Shown: positions 34,120-45,475 of the stretch, in pieces | How the letters are laid out: the number at the start of each line of letters is the position of its first letter | How positions within the stretch are numbered: position 1 is the first letter of the stretch | NCBI GenBank assembly: GCA_949987705.1 | Contig: OX465282.1 | Coordinates: 126,190,310-126,254,309, forward strand | Reading direction: 5' to 3' | DNA: 64,000 nucleotides | DNA from: Thereva unica | Taxonomy: Eukaryota > Arthropoda > Insecta > Diptera > Therevidae | Program-made: the position numbers and the translations under genes | Notes under the pieces: model-generated | Databases searched by the model: none | Seen by the model: the letters and a program-made list of their open reading frames with translations, nothing else | Told to the model about the DNA's origin: nothing

Positions 34120-34310
34120 AAATCTAGCTATTCATGGTGGAAAATTTTAATATTTTTTATTAGTATATTAGTTATAATGGTTCAAAGTTCCGTACCTGCG
34201 CCCGGAAAATACTCCTATTTAGGTGGAAAAATTTTAAAATTTTTTTAATGTACGATAAACTTAAATCGATTATCTAGCTATTCATGGTGGAAAATTTTTG
34301 AATTTTAGCC
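34120..34310. repeat. Direct repeat of ~30 bp, 152 bp apart
   Basis: TCTAGCTATTCATGGTGG followed by AAAATTTT occurs at about 34125 and again at about 34277. A weaker relative (TATTTAGGTGGAAAAATTTT) lies between them at about 34217. This suggests an old tandem duplication of a unit near 150 bp. Confidence 0.55.
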
Positions 34311-35376
34311 TTCTTTCATGAGTAAGTTATGTTTTAAAAATTGTCCACAAAATTTAAGAACGAAAATTCCCTAAAATTCTTCAGTTTTAATACATCAAAT
34401 TTCCGCTCCAAGCAAATCTCTGCGCTAGTTGTATTCTGTATAAAGCATTTGCGTAATCATACACGAGATGCGTTTGTATAAGTGAGAGCTTCTGCTTCGG
34501 CTTTTGCAGGGGAAATTTCAAACCTTTTTTGTTGCAGGCATGGATGGTGATCGTATTTTCGGGAAAAAATAAAATCTGAGGAAAAATTGGTTTGTTTGGC
34601 AAGAATTTTAATGACTTGCTTGATGGTGATTTCCTTGATTTGAGAATTTAGGGATTCTTGCCCGGTGGTCAGGTAGTGATCAATCGGTGTTTATTATCTT
34701 GGCTTTATGAAAAACCCAAGAAAAGATTTTAATGGCAAATACTACCTTCATGTAATAATTAAGTTTTATGACATCCTTGTTTTTCGTTATTGTCTTTTTA
34801 GCCGTAACAACTTCCCGGAACTAGATTCGCAAAAAAGGTGTATCCCTTGCACAGGTATTTTACAACATGAGTGTAGATAAATTTTGCGTAAATTCATTTT
34901 TTATGGTTTTTATTATTTTTGTATGTAAATATGGGCTTTGCTGGACCTCTGGGTTAATTTGGTAGGAGGTCCGGAAATTCGGAAAGTCGGGGGTGTTTTT
35001 CAGATTTTTTAGTAAAGGGGGTGGGAGCCAAACAAAAAAAACTAGTATCTAGCACTTGCTAAATTTCAAATCAGCAAAAGCAGCGATATCAAAATTTCAC
35101 ATGAATGAAAAATTTAAATATCAAACAAAAAAGATCTATTCTCATATCCCATGACAGGAACAAGTTCGTAGAGTGCATTACTGCGACATTAATTCAATTT
35201 CCATTCATAATTATCTAACACTGGCTTCAATTTCTAGCCGGCGACACCGCAGAAGAGATTTCTTGAAAGTCGCCAGAAAATTTACCTCGGGCACGCACTC
35301 ATAAAGTAAAGCCCAACAAGACATACGAATGCTGCCGAACCCCTTTATTGTGCAAAGATTTCCCCTCCGGCGGCCG
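34311..35376. other. No recognisable gene
   Basis: AT-rich sequence with chance frames only (for example 34387-34602, minus). A small GC-rich block at 35230-35376 precedes the palindrome described separately. Confidence 0.35.
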
Positions 35377-35404
35377 TGTTGTGCACTGCAAGCAGTGCAC
35401 AACA
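35377..35404. repeat. Perfect 13-bp palindrome with AA centre
   Basis: TGTTGTGCACTGC at 35377-35389 and its exact complement at 35392-35404 are separated by AA. It would form a 13-bp stem with a very tight loop, or a near-perfect dyad protein-binding site. No poly-T or coding gene next to it supports a terminator role. Confidence 0.6.
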
Positions 35405-36620
35405 GGTAATTTTGACTGTGTTAGGATGTTTTTGAGATTGGGTTAGTTTAATTTTGTGACTGTATTTTTTTTTAAGCTTCCCTTAATATTTTGTTGTTGG
35501 AACTGAATTTCATGTTGGACTTCGTCGCTGAGTGTATTAGGGCCTTAAGAGTTACTTAGGCTTTCGGGTTGATCAGCAATAATGGGTCCTCTCATTAGAA
35601 CAGCTTTCCCAGCCAATCCCTGCATGCTTAAGCAACTTACAGCTGTTCGACATTTCGCTATTTGTTCGATAAATAATCGAATTTTAAAACCAGAGTGGGG
35701 AGTGTTGTTATATGTACATATATGTGGTTTATGTTGTTGAATGCAGGTGCTGATAGCCCATCCCCATTTAATGTAAATATTGTGCATGAAGTTTTTATAA
35801 TGAATTGCTTTTATCGATTTTATTTATTTATTTTTTTTTGTTTTGTAGAAAAAACAATAGAATAGAAAAGATAGAATAGAAAAGTGCAAAATAAAATTTA
35901 ATTGGATAGATGGGAGGAAAAATGATTTTTTTTAAATATATGTAAAATCAAAATGCCGGAAAAATTGTTCATTCATTAAATGATAATTTATAATCATTTA
36001 TTACCCTTTGAAATAGGTTTTTCACACTCAAACAAACGAATTGATTTAATTGAACCCACAAATTAATTTATAAAGGTGCTGTTTAATATTTTTTTATTAA
36101 TTTTTTTATTTTTGAAAATAACTTTCCACGTCGAGACACTTCTGCATTCGGAAACCATACCTGTAAAAATCAAAGTCCTTCGACCTGATTCTGGGTAAAG
36201 TTTGCAAGTTCGAGCAAATTAGCGAACTGAACCTTAAATTTAATTCAGTTCGCACACAATTTACACATATTCAACTGAGGATAAAACAAAACAACGGGAC
36301 TCGAACTGAAGTTGAATGTTTGTAAAAGTTCGCTCGAAAAGAGTAATCAACTGGAATAGTGGAATGCCATTCCAGTGGACTTTTGCATTTCTGACATCTG
36401 GCGAAAAAGCAACAACAATTTCATGCACGAACTGCATATCAACTGGGCTTTAGCCGGTGAAACTACTTATGTGGATTGAACTGAACATTTCTGAGCTGAG
36501 GTCGGTGGTGAAGCCGGGGCTTTTTTCTTGGCATTTTCAAAAATTTTATTTTAAAAACTCTAGACTAAATTTACATGTAGCACAACTTGTGTTAACTCTG
36601 CCAAACCTATCACATAGATG
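35405..36620. other. No recognisable gene
   Basis: Mostly AT-rich. 35840-35895 has GATAGAATAGAAAA-type simple repetition. 36180-36330 carries several GTTCG/CGAAC phrases (AGTTCGAGCAAATTAGCGAAC, GAACTGAA) that may be a decayed inverted-repeat element, but I could not define ends. Confidence 0.3.
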
Positions 36621-36639
36621 GTGGATTTATAATTCTTCC

Positions 36640-37040
36640 TCTTCTTCGTTCTTCTTTGATCCTTGAGCTGGCGGTCCAAGCTGGACGTCCCCGCAACGGA
36701 TACGCTGCTGTCGGAGCTGTTCGGTCTCGAACTCTTGAGCCTATATAATTAAGTTTACGTGGCAAGCGGTTATGTTACATTCTGCAAATATGCCCAAACC
36801 ACCGTAGCCGACGTTTTTTTTTATTTCTTTTAGGATCCACTAGAGCGAGGCGAATGTTGCTGTTGCCTGGCCTGGCTTATTCATTTCTTTAAAAGATGGC
36901 GAATTCGAGCGAAAAGTAAAATATGTTATTTTTGTAAAAAACCTCTTTAATTCAGTCCCCAACTGAGTACTAATCAAGTCCAATCTTGCTTGACCTCTGT
37001 AATCGAACCAGAATCGGTCCATAATGACACACCCTTCACG
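36640..37040 (-). mobile_element. LINE C-terminal relic with (GAA)-like tail
   Basis: On the minus strand 36822-36640 reads RRLRWFGHICRM, a stop, then HNRLPRKL and, after a gap, LRGRP-W, ending in a GAAGAACGAAGAAGAGG tail. RLRWFGH--RM----LPR-L---GRP--RW is the conserved C-terminus of endonuclease/reverse-transcriptase LINEs. About 130 bp upstream (37035-36955) the segment MDRFWFDYRGQARLDLIST recurs, diverged, at 61.38 kb next to another LINE tail. The two insertions therefore belong to related elements. Confidence 0.7.
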
Positions 37041-37079
37041 GTCACCAGCATAGTTGCGCGAAATATGAAGCAATCCAAC

Positions 37080-40000
37080 AACAAATAGTAAAGTTTTTAT
37101 GAGTGCAACTAAAGCTTAAGAGTATTACTTTAAAGCTTTTTATTAACCTTTCCGAATGCGTAGGGCAGATGTTGGGATTGCCCTATTTCATTTGTAATGG
37201 GATTTGCCACATGGAGCGCTTGTGCTGTTCATGAGGAAACATACTCATTACTCTCATTTATCGCATCGGGTCCGCTCCTCATACGGAATCTAAGGAGAAT
37301 TCCCTCTTTCGGCGTTACCTGAGACAGTCCTCAACCCTTGCTTACTTGCTGCCCTTCGACCACGTCCCTTCGTCGCCCTCCAACGTTCTCGGTTATTGGT
37401 GTATAGATCTTTTCAAACTCCGTGACACAAAAAAATGGCATCAGTTGTGCCTACCTCGTTGCCAAATTTTATACATTTTATTCATTTACATACATTTTCC
37501 CTCTTTAAAGTTAAAACGGCAACAAACGCAGAAAAAACTCAACAAAATAATTTGGGAAGGGATGCGCGCCTGCCGAATGTATAAAATTAATTTATCTTTA
37601 TATGTATTGAGCAGAGCTTTTAAATACCAGTAAAACCCCTGCTCAACTAAATCAGTTTATCCATCATAATATGCATAATTTTACTATAATTATGCAAAAT
37701 ATTTCTCATCCCTAAATTTAAAATAGCTTTTAAAAACTGCTGGATAATTTTCTTTTAAAGATGTGAGCTTTTTTATTCATATACTGAGAGTTCTCCGCAG
37801 CCGCAAGCGAACAACCTCCCCAAGCACGAGCTCGCATGCTACTGGCCGGGAAACGTCAACAATCTAGTAATGAGAGTGGTAGAAACACAAATTTCATGTT
37901 TTTTAATAGAAATTGCTACAAATTATTTCTGTAGCAAAGGTTTATAATGCAAAAAACTCAAAATAAAAAGGGACGTTTTTCATTCATAATTCGTAAATTT
38001 TTTAAATTATTATTAAAACCCCAGAAAAATACACCTTCCCTACCAATACGCAGTCGGGACTGATTAAATGGCAGCAAGTGATTTGATAGGAGCTGTTAAA
38101 TGGAGCTTTCTCCGAGCTTTTAATCATTTGTACCCCAGGATGCGTGGAATGTCACGACATTTGAAAAGATCTATACATGAAATATTTTGGGTGATTTCCC
38201 AACCCAACCTGAAAGTTCATATGCAATATTACTTACATCCCCACGCTCTCCCGCTCCTGTAAATGTGTTTACATATGGTACCTTATGTTTTCCGTTTTTG
38301 TATTTTTATGGAAAAGCTAAAATTCGAAAACCGGGTTTTTAAAAAGTCGCTTTTTGTATATACATATATACATTTCAACATGTTGAATTTCCTTCTGCCC
38401 TACCAGTAAATGCCGGAAACATTAGAGTTCACAAGGTGAATAGTCATCAAAGAAATTCCCTTTTAAAAAGGAAAATGAGGCTCGTTATCACAAAATTTAC
38501 AAGAAGTGACAATGAGGAAATAAAAACAAACCGTGTGTTTGAAAGTTTTCAAAGAAAATATACATCTGTCAAAATAATAACAACAACAAAAAATGATAAA
38601 AAACGGAAACATTTCATTTTGACATTACAATTTTGATTACATTTTATTTTATTTTTTAAAAAAAATATTCCATCTTCCTTTTTATATATAAAAAATTGTT
38701 GTTTTTTACGAGACCGCAATAAATATAAGTAAAAACTTGAATGAGCCCCCATTAAAAAACATACTTTCAGGCTCATCACCATTAAAACACACACAAAACT
38801 TGAACGCACGACTACATTTGTGCTGTCAGTAAATTTTTAACAAATTGTTGTCATTATGTAAATGTTCGGTGCTTCTTCTCTAATGTTCATCCGACAAGAA
38901 AAAAAAAGTCAAGCATTCAAGGTAATTGCAAAGGAAAAACTCCACTTGATCGCAAAAATAAATAATAATAAAAAAGGAAGATGAAAAAAAAAACAAAATA
39001 TAAATAAAGAAGAAAACGAAGACGACCAACAAGAAAGAAGGAGCACAAGAAGAAAAAAGGAAGCCACTCCTGATGTCCTTTCAGTCTGTTTTCTTTTTAT
39101 TGCATAACACGAGGCCGCAGTATAACTTCGGTGACATAAACGTAACCTGAAAAGGAGGGTAACGTCCTCGGGACAAAAAAAAAATAAAGGAAGAAAAGGA
39201 ACTTCTACGTAACGTCTTCAAATAAATGTTAGCCTATAAAGCTAGATATGTGTCTGGCAACAAAAGAAGAAGGAGCTGGTAATTTCTACACCAATATGTT
39301 GGCCTCATAAAAAAGTTTTCGCCATACAAAACTACTAAAAAAGCAGGAAACTTTTTTTTTCGTGTGTATGTGTACGTTGATATGAATGTATATATGATTT
39401 CATTGCTCGGGGCAATAGACGCGATAAGAATGCCAACGGCCAGGAAGGAAGGACGTGAATCCCCTTTTTATAACTGGTGCGCCATGGTTGTGGTCCTTCG
39501 CCTTGGTCCTAGTCAAAAGAATTTTTTTTCCTTTACTTAGGAGACAGAGAGCGGAGAGAGAGCCGATGGTTACTTTCGGTTCTTTTTTCTGCTACAGGGT
39601 CCTTTCTTCCTTTTTATTGTATGATGAGCGAGATAATATTGTGTTAGGTACCGGAATAATGTCAACGGCGATCATGGCTCTGATATCAAGCACTTTGCCC
39701 AGAAACAATTTGTCGCCTTTATCTGAAATTTGAAGGATTTCATTTCCCGTATTTTTCTTTCTTTGTGCGACGACGAGGACGACAAGGACGAGGGCGAGCA
39801 GCACAGTCGAGCAGCACAAATGGCCGATTTCGAAATTAACAGGAGAGAATCCATATCAATTTTATTTTCGTCCTTTTTATAAGAAATCCTTGCTTGGCTA
39901 TGATGACACTTATGTAATCCCCATCAGATACTCTGAACACATGGAACAGCAACGAGAGATATCTTGAAGAAAGGTGGCAGCACACAAAAACGGAAGCTGC

Positions 40001-41460
40001 TATCCAATAGCAGCAGCAGAAGAAGTGGTCGCACGATTTCCTTGTTGAATCTAGAGAGCTCTGCAAATAATATTTATAGCAGTCGGGAGGAGGCAATGTT
40101 TGTCAAGACCAAGCGAGCACTCTCGCTCCACAAGTACCATTCAAAGGGAATTTTCTAAAGGTAAAAGGAGTACCGAACAAAGCCATGTTTTATACGCCCG
40201 CTATGATAAAGGAGCCGATCCTGTTCCCTGCTGCCGCCACGCACACCCGCACCTCTTTGAACGCGCGCAAGCAATTGGCGCACATATGTGGGTGTATAGA
40301 ACACGGTCTCTAAAAACAAGATGAAAAAAACAGGCACCCTTATTCCGCGGCATTCTCGTATGCAAATTTTAATTCGTGTATCACACAATCCCCACCCCCG
40401 ATGATATGACGACGGCTTAATCCTTAAACACAGCAAAAGAAATGCACGCTGCCAGGGAATTTATCTTGTACAAAGGATGCTGAATATGTCGTCGTCGTGA
40501 TTTTAATAATAGCAGCCAGTCGACGGCGACGTCTCCTCATACATTATACACGGGCGCACTACAGGCGAGGATGGAACAAGAAAAACCTTCCAAAATGTTT
40601 TTTAACACTTGTTGAAGATTGTAATGTATTAAGAAGACTGGTGATACGCGAGCGATGATAACATTGAGACAATATCCAAGCATTCAGCATGCAGAATAAT
40701 ACGAGCAGCAACAACGCCAAGGAATATACACACACATACAACAGAAAAAAGAAAACGTATAAGCAGAAGAATGCTTAATAAGAAAGGAGACATGTGAGAA
40801 GCAGATCCTTTCTTATTGTTGTTCTTGCTCTTATTCCCTTTTAAAGGATATGAAATGAGATTAAGTTTCTTGCGACCTCCTGCATAGCTCTTGTGTGATA
40901 AGCAGGCACACAGTTGAATGCAGTTTTGTTGTGATTTGGAAAAGTTTCTGAAGCTCCTTTTTTTTGATATTTCTCAAGAATGGAGGAAGAAGAATGTAAA
41001 AGCGTTGGCAGAATGGAAAGTACGAGCACATAGAGCAGTAGTGACAGTTATTTGACTCTAATGAGGAAAGTTTCTTACACGTTTGGATGGAACTATGAGC
41101 GGATAACTTAGACTGGCATTTTTTATGACAGCTAAAGCGAAACGTTGGAGAGATGCTTTCATAATTAAAGGATTGCAAGTAATCCACACACAGACAATCA
41201 TATACCAAATTATACCAGGATGTTGATAGTTTGTAGTGGGGGAGTGATCCAAACACTGGAGTATGGCATTACTGTAATAGAGGGTGAGAAATGAGCACAG
41301 ATGTTAGTTACAGAAAATGCAGAAGCCGTTAAAGGACATACTGATCAACAATCGATGCATTCAGTCTAGCACGCAAATAAAATGATATGAAATTGGTCCG
41401 TATTGCCCCCTTTCGTGAATACAAAAGATAGGTCTTTATTTTGGGCGGAATGTTACTGCA
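37080..41460. other. Low-copy DNA, no element or gene recognised
   Basis: This 4.4 kb has no transposon ends, no internal repeats beyond A-rich tracts (38930-39010) and no recognised protein. Short frames such as 39455-39733 and 40861-41256 show no domain. The 39.4-40.6 kb part is less AT-rich and contains GACGACGAGGACGACAAGG-type simple sequence. It is the best candidate in the window for ordinary intronic or intergenic host DNA. Confidence 0.4.
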
Positions 41461-41477
41461 ACTACCGTCAAACTACT

Positions 41478-41674
41478 TCTTCTTCTTTAACGGCTCTACA
41501 ACCGGGATCCGGTCCTGGCCTCTCGCAACTTTTCTCTCCGCCGGCCCCGATTCTGAGTCGATGCCATCCAGTTTGGCATCCCTAAGCTCTGAACGTCATG
41601 GTCTATGCCATCCTTCCAGCGAAGGTTGGGTCTCCCTCGCTGTCGCACCCCATAGGTCTTACCGCAGAGGTCTT
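41478..41674 (-). mobile_element. 5'-truncated LINE tail, sister of 11595-11784
   Basis: The minus strand carries the same C-terminal coding segment and 3' end (CGGTAAGACCTATGGGGTGC to AGCCGTTAAAGAAGAAGAAG) as 11595-11784, with a few substitutions and a 5' end ten bases longer. A 14-bp duplication (ACCGTCAAACTACT at 41464-41477, ACGGTCAAACTACT at 41675-41688, one mismatch) brackets it. The short length and conserved tail indicate 5'-truncated retrotransposition. Confidence 0.85.
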
Positions 41675-41869
41675 ACGGTCAAACTACTCTGGGACTCGAA
41701 CTCCCTAGATCGACCTACTGATCTTTCACTTTTCATGGACGGGCTTTGAATAAATGCATTGTTCGCTTTGTCAGCTTTTATGTAAGTGCGCTTCTCTTCT
41801 GTTTCGCCTATTCTCTGTGTATGATCTTCAGCGTCATTTCCAATCATCATTTTCCAATAAATGGCTGAA

Positions 41870-42180
41870 AAAGTTCTGTAATAACCGACTTAATCACACT
41901 CGCAGAGGACTTAAATGCACATTCAGGTGCAGATCGAACCGGCTGGGAAAATTCGGACGTGGAATTCGGAGTTTACGCCTCCTTTCATTTGCAGCGTCAA
42001 AAAATTGGCAACAGCATCGACTTGACGATATCGAAGCTCCATTACAAAAAATGTTTGCTTCGTGGGCTTCCTGCAATTTCATTCTCTTTGGTGTGAATTC
42101 CTATAACAACCAAGAGCTCAAGTCCAAGGCTCATCGCCCTCTCCTCTCGCACCCTGCAGACTCTTATTAACAAATCATGT
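41870..42180 (+). pseudogene. LINE endonuclease scrap
   Basis: One plus-strand frame reads ITDLITLAEDLNAHSGADRT and then GWENSDVEFGVY. This resembles the endonuclease segment V--GDLNAHVG-DR-GWE-V-G--GYG of LINE ORF2, with the catalytic GD changed to ED. A second frame over the same DNA stays open for 138 codons (41754-42170) but has no recognised domain. The family is probably that of the reverse transcriptase at 49 kb, but that is a guess. Confidence 0.55.
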
Positions 42181-42189
42181 TTTCTACTC

Positions 42190-42590
42190 CTTCGTTCGAA
42201 TCAAATTTACTACTAGAGGTTGCAACATGATCTACACTGGTATCCTTTTAACTACCGAACCGGTTTTTTTAGGAGAGAGGAATATAAAAGACCAGAGGAA
42301 ACTATTTGTAAAACCGGTTCTATTGCTACTGAAGGAATACTACTATAGATTGGGTCACTGGTAATAGAAAATATGACTCCTAAGCTTGGACTGTAGCATA
42401 AAAAAAATCTAAGAGATCAAGTACAGGGTTTATATTTATCTTGTTCATTATGCCTTCTTTTAACCTATTCTATTCTCTACCACATCCTTCGAGCTAGGCT
42501 TCATAGTAATTACTAACATTAAAATTATGAACAACAGAACCAGTTACGTAGATAAACATTTCTCCAAACTGCACTGTTTCAACTGGCGGA
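42190..42590. other. No recognisable gene
   Basis: Sequence between the LINE scrap and the hAT element. Nothing identified. ACCGGTT-type phrases occur twice at about 42257 and 42313. Confidence 0.35.
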
Positions 42591-42758
42591 ACTTATTGGC
42601 AGTGGCGGATTTACCAGGAAGAAAAGGAAGCAATTGCTTGGGGCCCCACTTGGACAGGGGCCCCAAAAATTGAAAAATTTTGAAAACACATTCGGAAATT
42701 TGAAAAAAACCAAAAGACCCACGCCAGATGTATCTCATATTGATCAATTAACTGTCAT

Positions 42759-42760
<2 letters not shown>

Positions 42761-42814
<54 letters not shown>
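42761..42814. repeat. (AT)27 microsatellite
   Basis: An uninterrupted run of 27 AT dinucleotides that abuts the eight-base array with no spacer. The shared edge suggests that one formed by slippage beside the other. Confidence 0.95.
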
Positions 42815-42816
<2 letters not shown>

Positions 42817-44396
42817 CATTGCCGCATTGTCGCTTTGCCGCATTGTCGCTTTGCCGCATTGTCGCATTGTCGCATTGCCGCAATGTCGCAATGTCGCATT
42901 GCCGCATTGTCGCGTTGTCGCATTGTCGCATTGCCCCATTGTCGCATTGTCGCATTGTCGCATTGTCGCATTGTCGCATTGCCGCATTGTCGCATTGCCG
43001 CATTGTCGCATTGCCGCATTGCCGCATTGTCGCATTGTCGCATTGCCTCATTGCCGCATTGTCGCATTGTCGAATTGTCGCAATGCCGCATTGTCGCATT
43101 GCCGCATTGCCTCATTGCCGCATTGCCGCATTGTCGCATTGTCGCATTGCCGCATTGTCGCATTGCCGCATTGCCGCATTGTCGCATTGCCGCATTGTCG
43201 CATTGTCGCATTGCCTCATTGCCGCATTGTCGCATTGTCGAATTGTCGCAATGCCGCATTGTCGCATTGCCGCATTGCCTCATTGCCGCATTGCCGCATT
43301 GTCGCATTGCCGCATTGTCGCATTGCCGCATTGTCGCATTGCCGCATTGCCGCATTGTCGCATTGCCGCATTGTCGCATTGCCGCATTGTCGCATTGTCG
43401 CATTGCCGCATTGCCTCATTGCCGCATTGCCGCATTGCCGCATTGTCGCATTGCCGCATTGTCGCATTGCCGCATTGCCGCATTGTCGCATTGCCGCATT
43501 GTCGCATTGCCTCATTGCCGCATTGCCGCATTGCCGCATTGTCGCATTGTCGCATTGCCTCATTGCCGCATTGCCGCATTGTCGCATTGCCGCATTGTCG
43601 CATTGCCGCATTGCCGCATTGTCGCATTGCCGCATTGTCGCATTGCCGCATTGCCGCATTGTTGCATTGCCGCATTGCCGCATTGCCGCATTGCCGCATT
43701 GTCGCATTGCCGCATTGCCGCATTGTCGCATTGTCGCATTGCCGCATTGTCGCATTGCCTCATTGCCGCATTGTCGCATTGCCGCATTGTCGCATTGCCG
43801 CATTGCCGCATTGTCGCATTGCCGCATTGTCGCATTGCCGCATTGTCGCATTGCCGCATTGCCGCATTGTTGCATTGCCGCATTGCCGCATTGCCGCATT
43901 GTCGCATTGCCGCATTGCCGCATTGTCGCATTGTCGCATTGTCGCATTGTCGCAATGCCGCATTGCCGCAATGCCGCATTGCCGCATTGCCGCATTGCCG
44001 CATTGTCGCATTGTCGCATTGCCGCATTGCCGCATTGTCGCATTGTCGCATTGCCGCATTGTCGCATTGTCGCATTGCCTCATTGCCGCATTGTCGCATT
44101 GTCGCATTGTCGCATTGCCGCATTGCCGCATTGTCGCATTGTCGCATTGCCGCATTGTCGCATTGTCGCATTGCCGCATTGCCGCATTGTCGCATTGCCG
44201 CATTGCCGCATTGCCGCATTGCCGCATTGTCGCATTGCCGCATTGCCGCATTGTCGCATTGCCGCATTGTCGCATTGCCGCATTGCCGCATTGTCGCATT
44301 GCCGCATTGCCGCATTGTCGCATTGCCGCATTGTCGCATTGCCGCATTGCCGCATTGTCGCATTGTCGCATTGCCGCATTGTCGCATTGTCGCATA
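42815..44396. repeat. Eight-base minisatellite, ~198 units of G(C/T)CGCATT
   Basis: The 1.58 kb block is built from eight-base units, almost all GCCGCATT or GTCGCATT. Rare variants are GCCTCATT, GTCGAATT, GCCGCAAT, GTCGCAAT, GTTGCATT, GTCGCTTT and GCCCCATT. Phase is kept over the array: the same rare-variant string recurs after 168 bp (43071 and 43239, 21 units), and a GTTGCATT context recurs after 208 bp (43661 and 43869, 26 units). Because neither unit contains a stop codon on either strand, several frames stay open for more than 500 codons; these are not genes. The array is much richer in GC and CpG than the surrounding DNA. Confidence 0.97.
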
Positions 44397-44399
44397 GCC

Positions 44400-45118
44400 C
44401 TTAATTTAAAAAAAACCCAATTTATTACATTTGGAAACAAAAAGAATTTAGATCTTAATACAACCTATATAAAACTAAAGGATACTAGGCTAAATCACAC
44501 AAAGGAAGTTAAATATCTAGGGGTTACCATAGATGGAGAACTGAAATGGAAAATTCATATATCCAACACTGTTAGCAGAATGAGACAAGTGATATATATA
44601 AATTTAGAATACTAAGGAACTATCTCGATCTTCAAATCCTGAAAAATGTTTACTTTGCGATTGTACAATCAATCCTTCAATATGGAATAATAGCATGGGG
44701 TGCTACCCACAGTAGTACTATAAGTGCGTTACATAATGTCCAAAGTAAACTAATAAAAATATGCCTTGGCAAATCGAAATACTACTCGACAACTCAAGCA
44801 TTTGGCGAATTTGAAGTAATGGATATTCGACAACTATACTTGGTAACGCTTTTAAAATTTGTACAACAATATCCATCAAAATTTTCCACCAGAATCTCGA
44901 ATCATGATACGCGTGCGCAACGAAATAGGCCGCTAAACATTCCAAGATGCAAGATATCACTCGCCCAACGTCATGCAAGTACACTAGGTCCTAAATTATT
45001 TAATAATCTTCCAAATTATATAAATAATATTGTTAATGAATTTAATTTTAAAGTAGTTTTCAAGAATTATGTAACACATACGAAACACTTATTCAATGAA
45101 TTAATTAATGTATTATGA
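44400..45118 (+). pseudogene. LINE ORF2 C-terminal third (thumb and tail)
   Basis: The plus strand begins LNLKKTQFITFGNKKNLDLN and continues EVKYLGVTIDGELKWKIHIS (the YLGV-ID--L-W--HI motif after YADD). It shifts frame near 44600, then gives LRNYLDLQILKNVYFAIVQS, ILQYGIIAWG and a final LGPKLFNNLPNYI with a stop at 45116. This is the C-terminal part of a non-LTR reverse transcriptase of the Jockey/CR1-like kind; clade not assigned. Only a frameshift breaks it, so it is fairly young. Its 5' edge meets the eight-base array, and its 3' untranslated part runs to about 45.4 kb inside the hAT element. Confidence 0.85.
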
Positions 45119-45475
45119 ACTTAGGATTTTGTGTCTCAGGCTCTGAATTATTTTTTTTCTTTTTCTTTTGTTTTTGGTTCTGTAATATTAGTTTCTAAAG
45201 TATCGATATAATTTTTATATATAGTAAATAAGTAATTTATGTGTAATATAAAATTATCGGCTTAATTATTATAATTAAAAATATTAATTTATCTAAAATC
45301 TTAGGCAGTCACAGCCCTCACGCACAAACATTTGTTTATGTGATGGGCTTAGCTTAGTTTTGTTTTAAGATACATTTTATAATTTGTGATTTTTTATTAA
45401 GCTGCAATTACCTGTAGAAGGTTTTTGGCCTTTCTTGAGATAGAAAGTCATACTGGAAGGTACTTAGCAAAAACT

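Noticed and set aside
38436..38809. Overlapping frames of 66 and 86 codons
   Set aside because: AT-rich, on opposite strands over the same DNA, with no recognisable domain.
41437..41749. 102-codon plus-strand frame as a gene
   Set aside because: It is the antisense of the LINE tail at 41478-41674; the same antisense frame appears opposite 11595-11784.
42815..44396. CRISPR-like array
   Set aside because: Units are eight bases, contiguous and nearly identical, with no spacers; the context is eukaryotic.
42634..44440. Very long open frames on both strands (up to 587 codons) encoding HCRIAALP- or MRQCGNA-type repeats
   Set aside because: They arise because the eight-base unit has no stop codon in any frame; period 8 simply yields octapeptides in all three frames.
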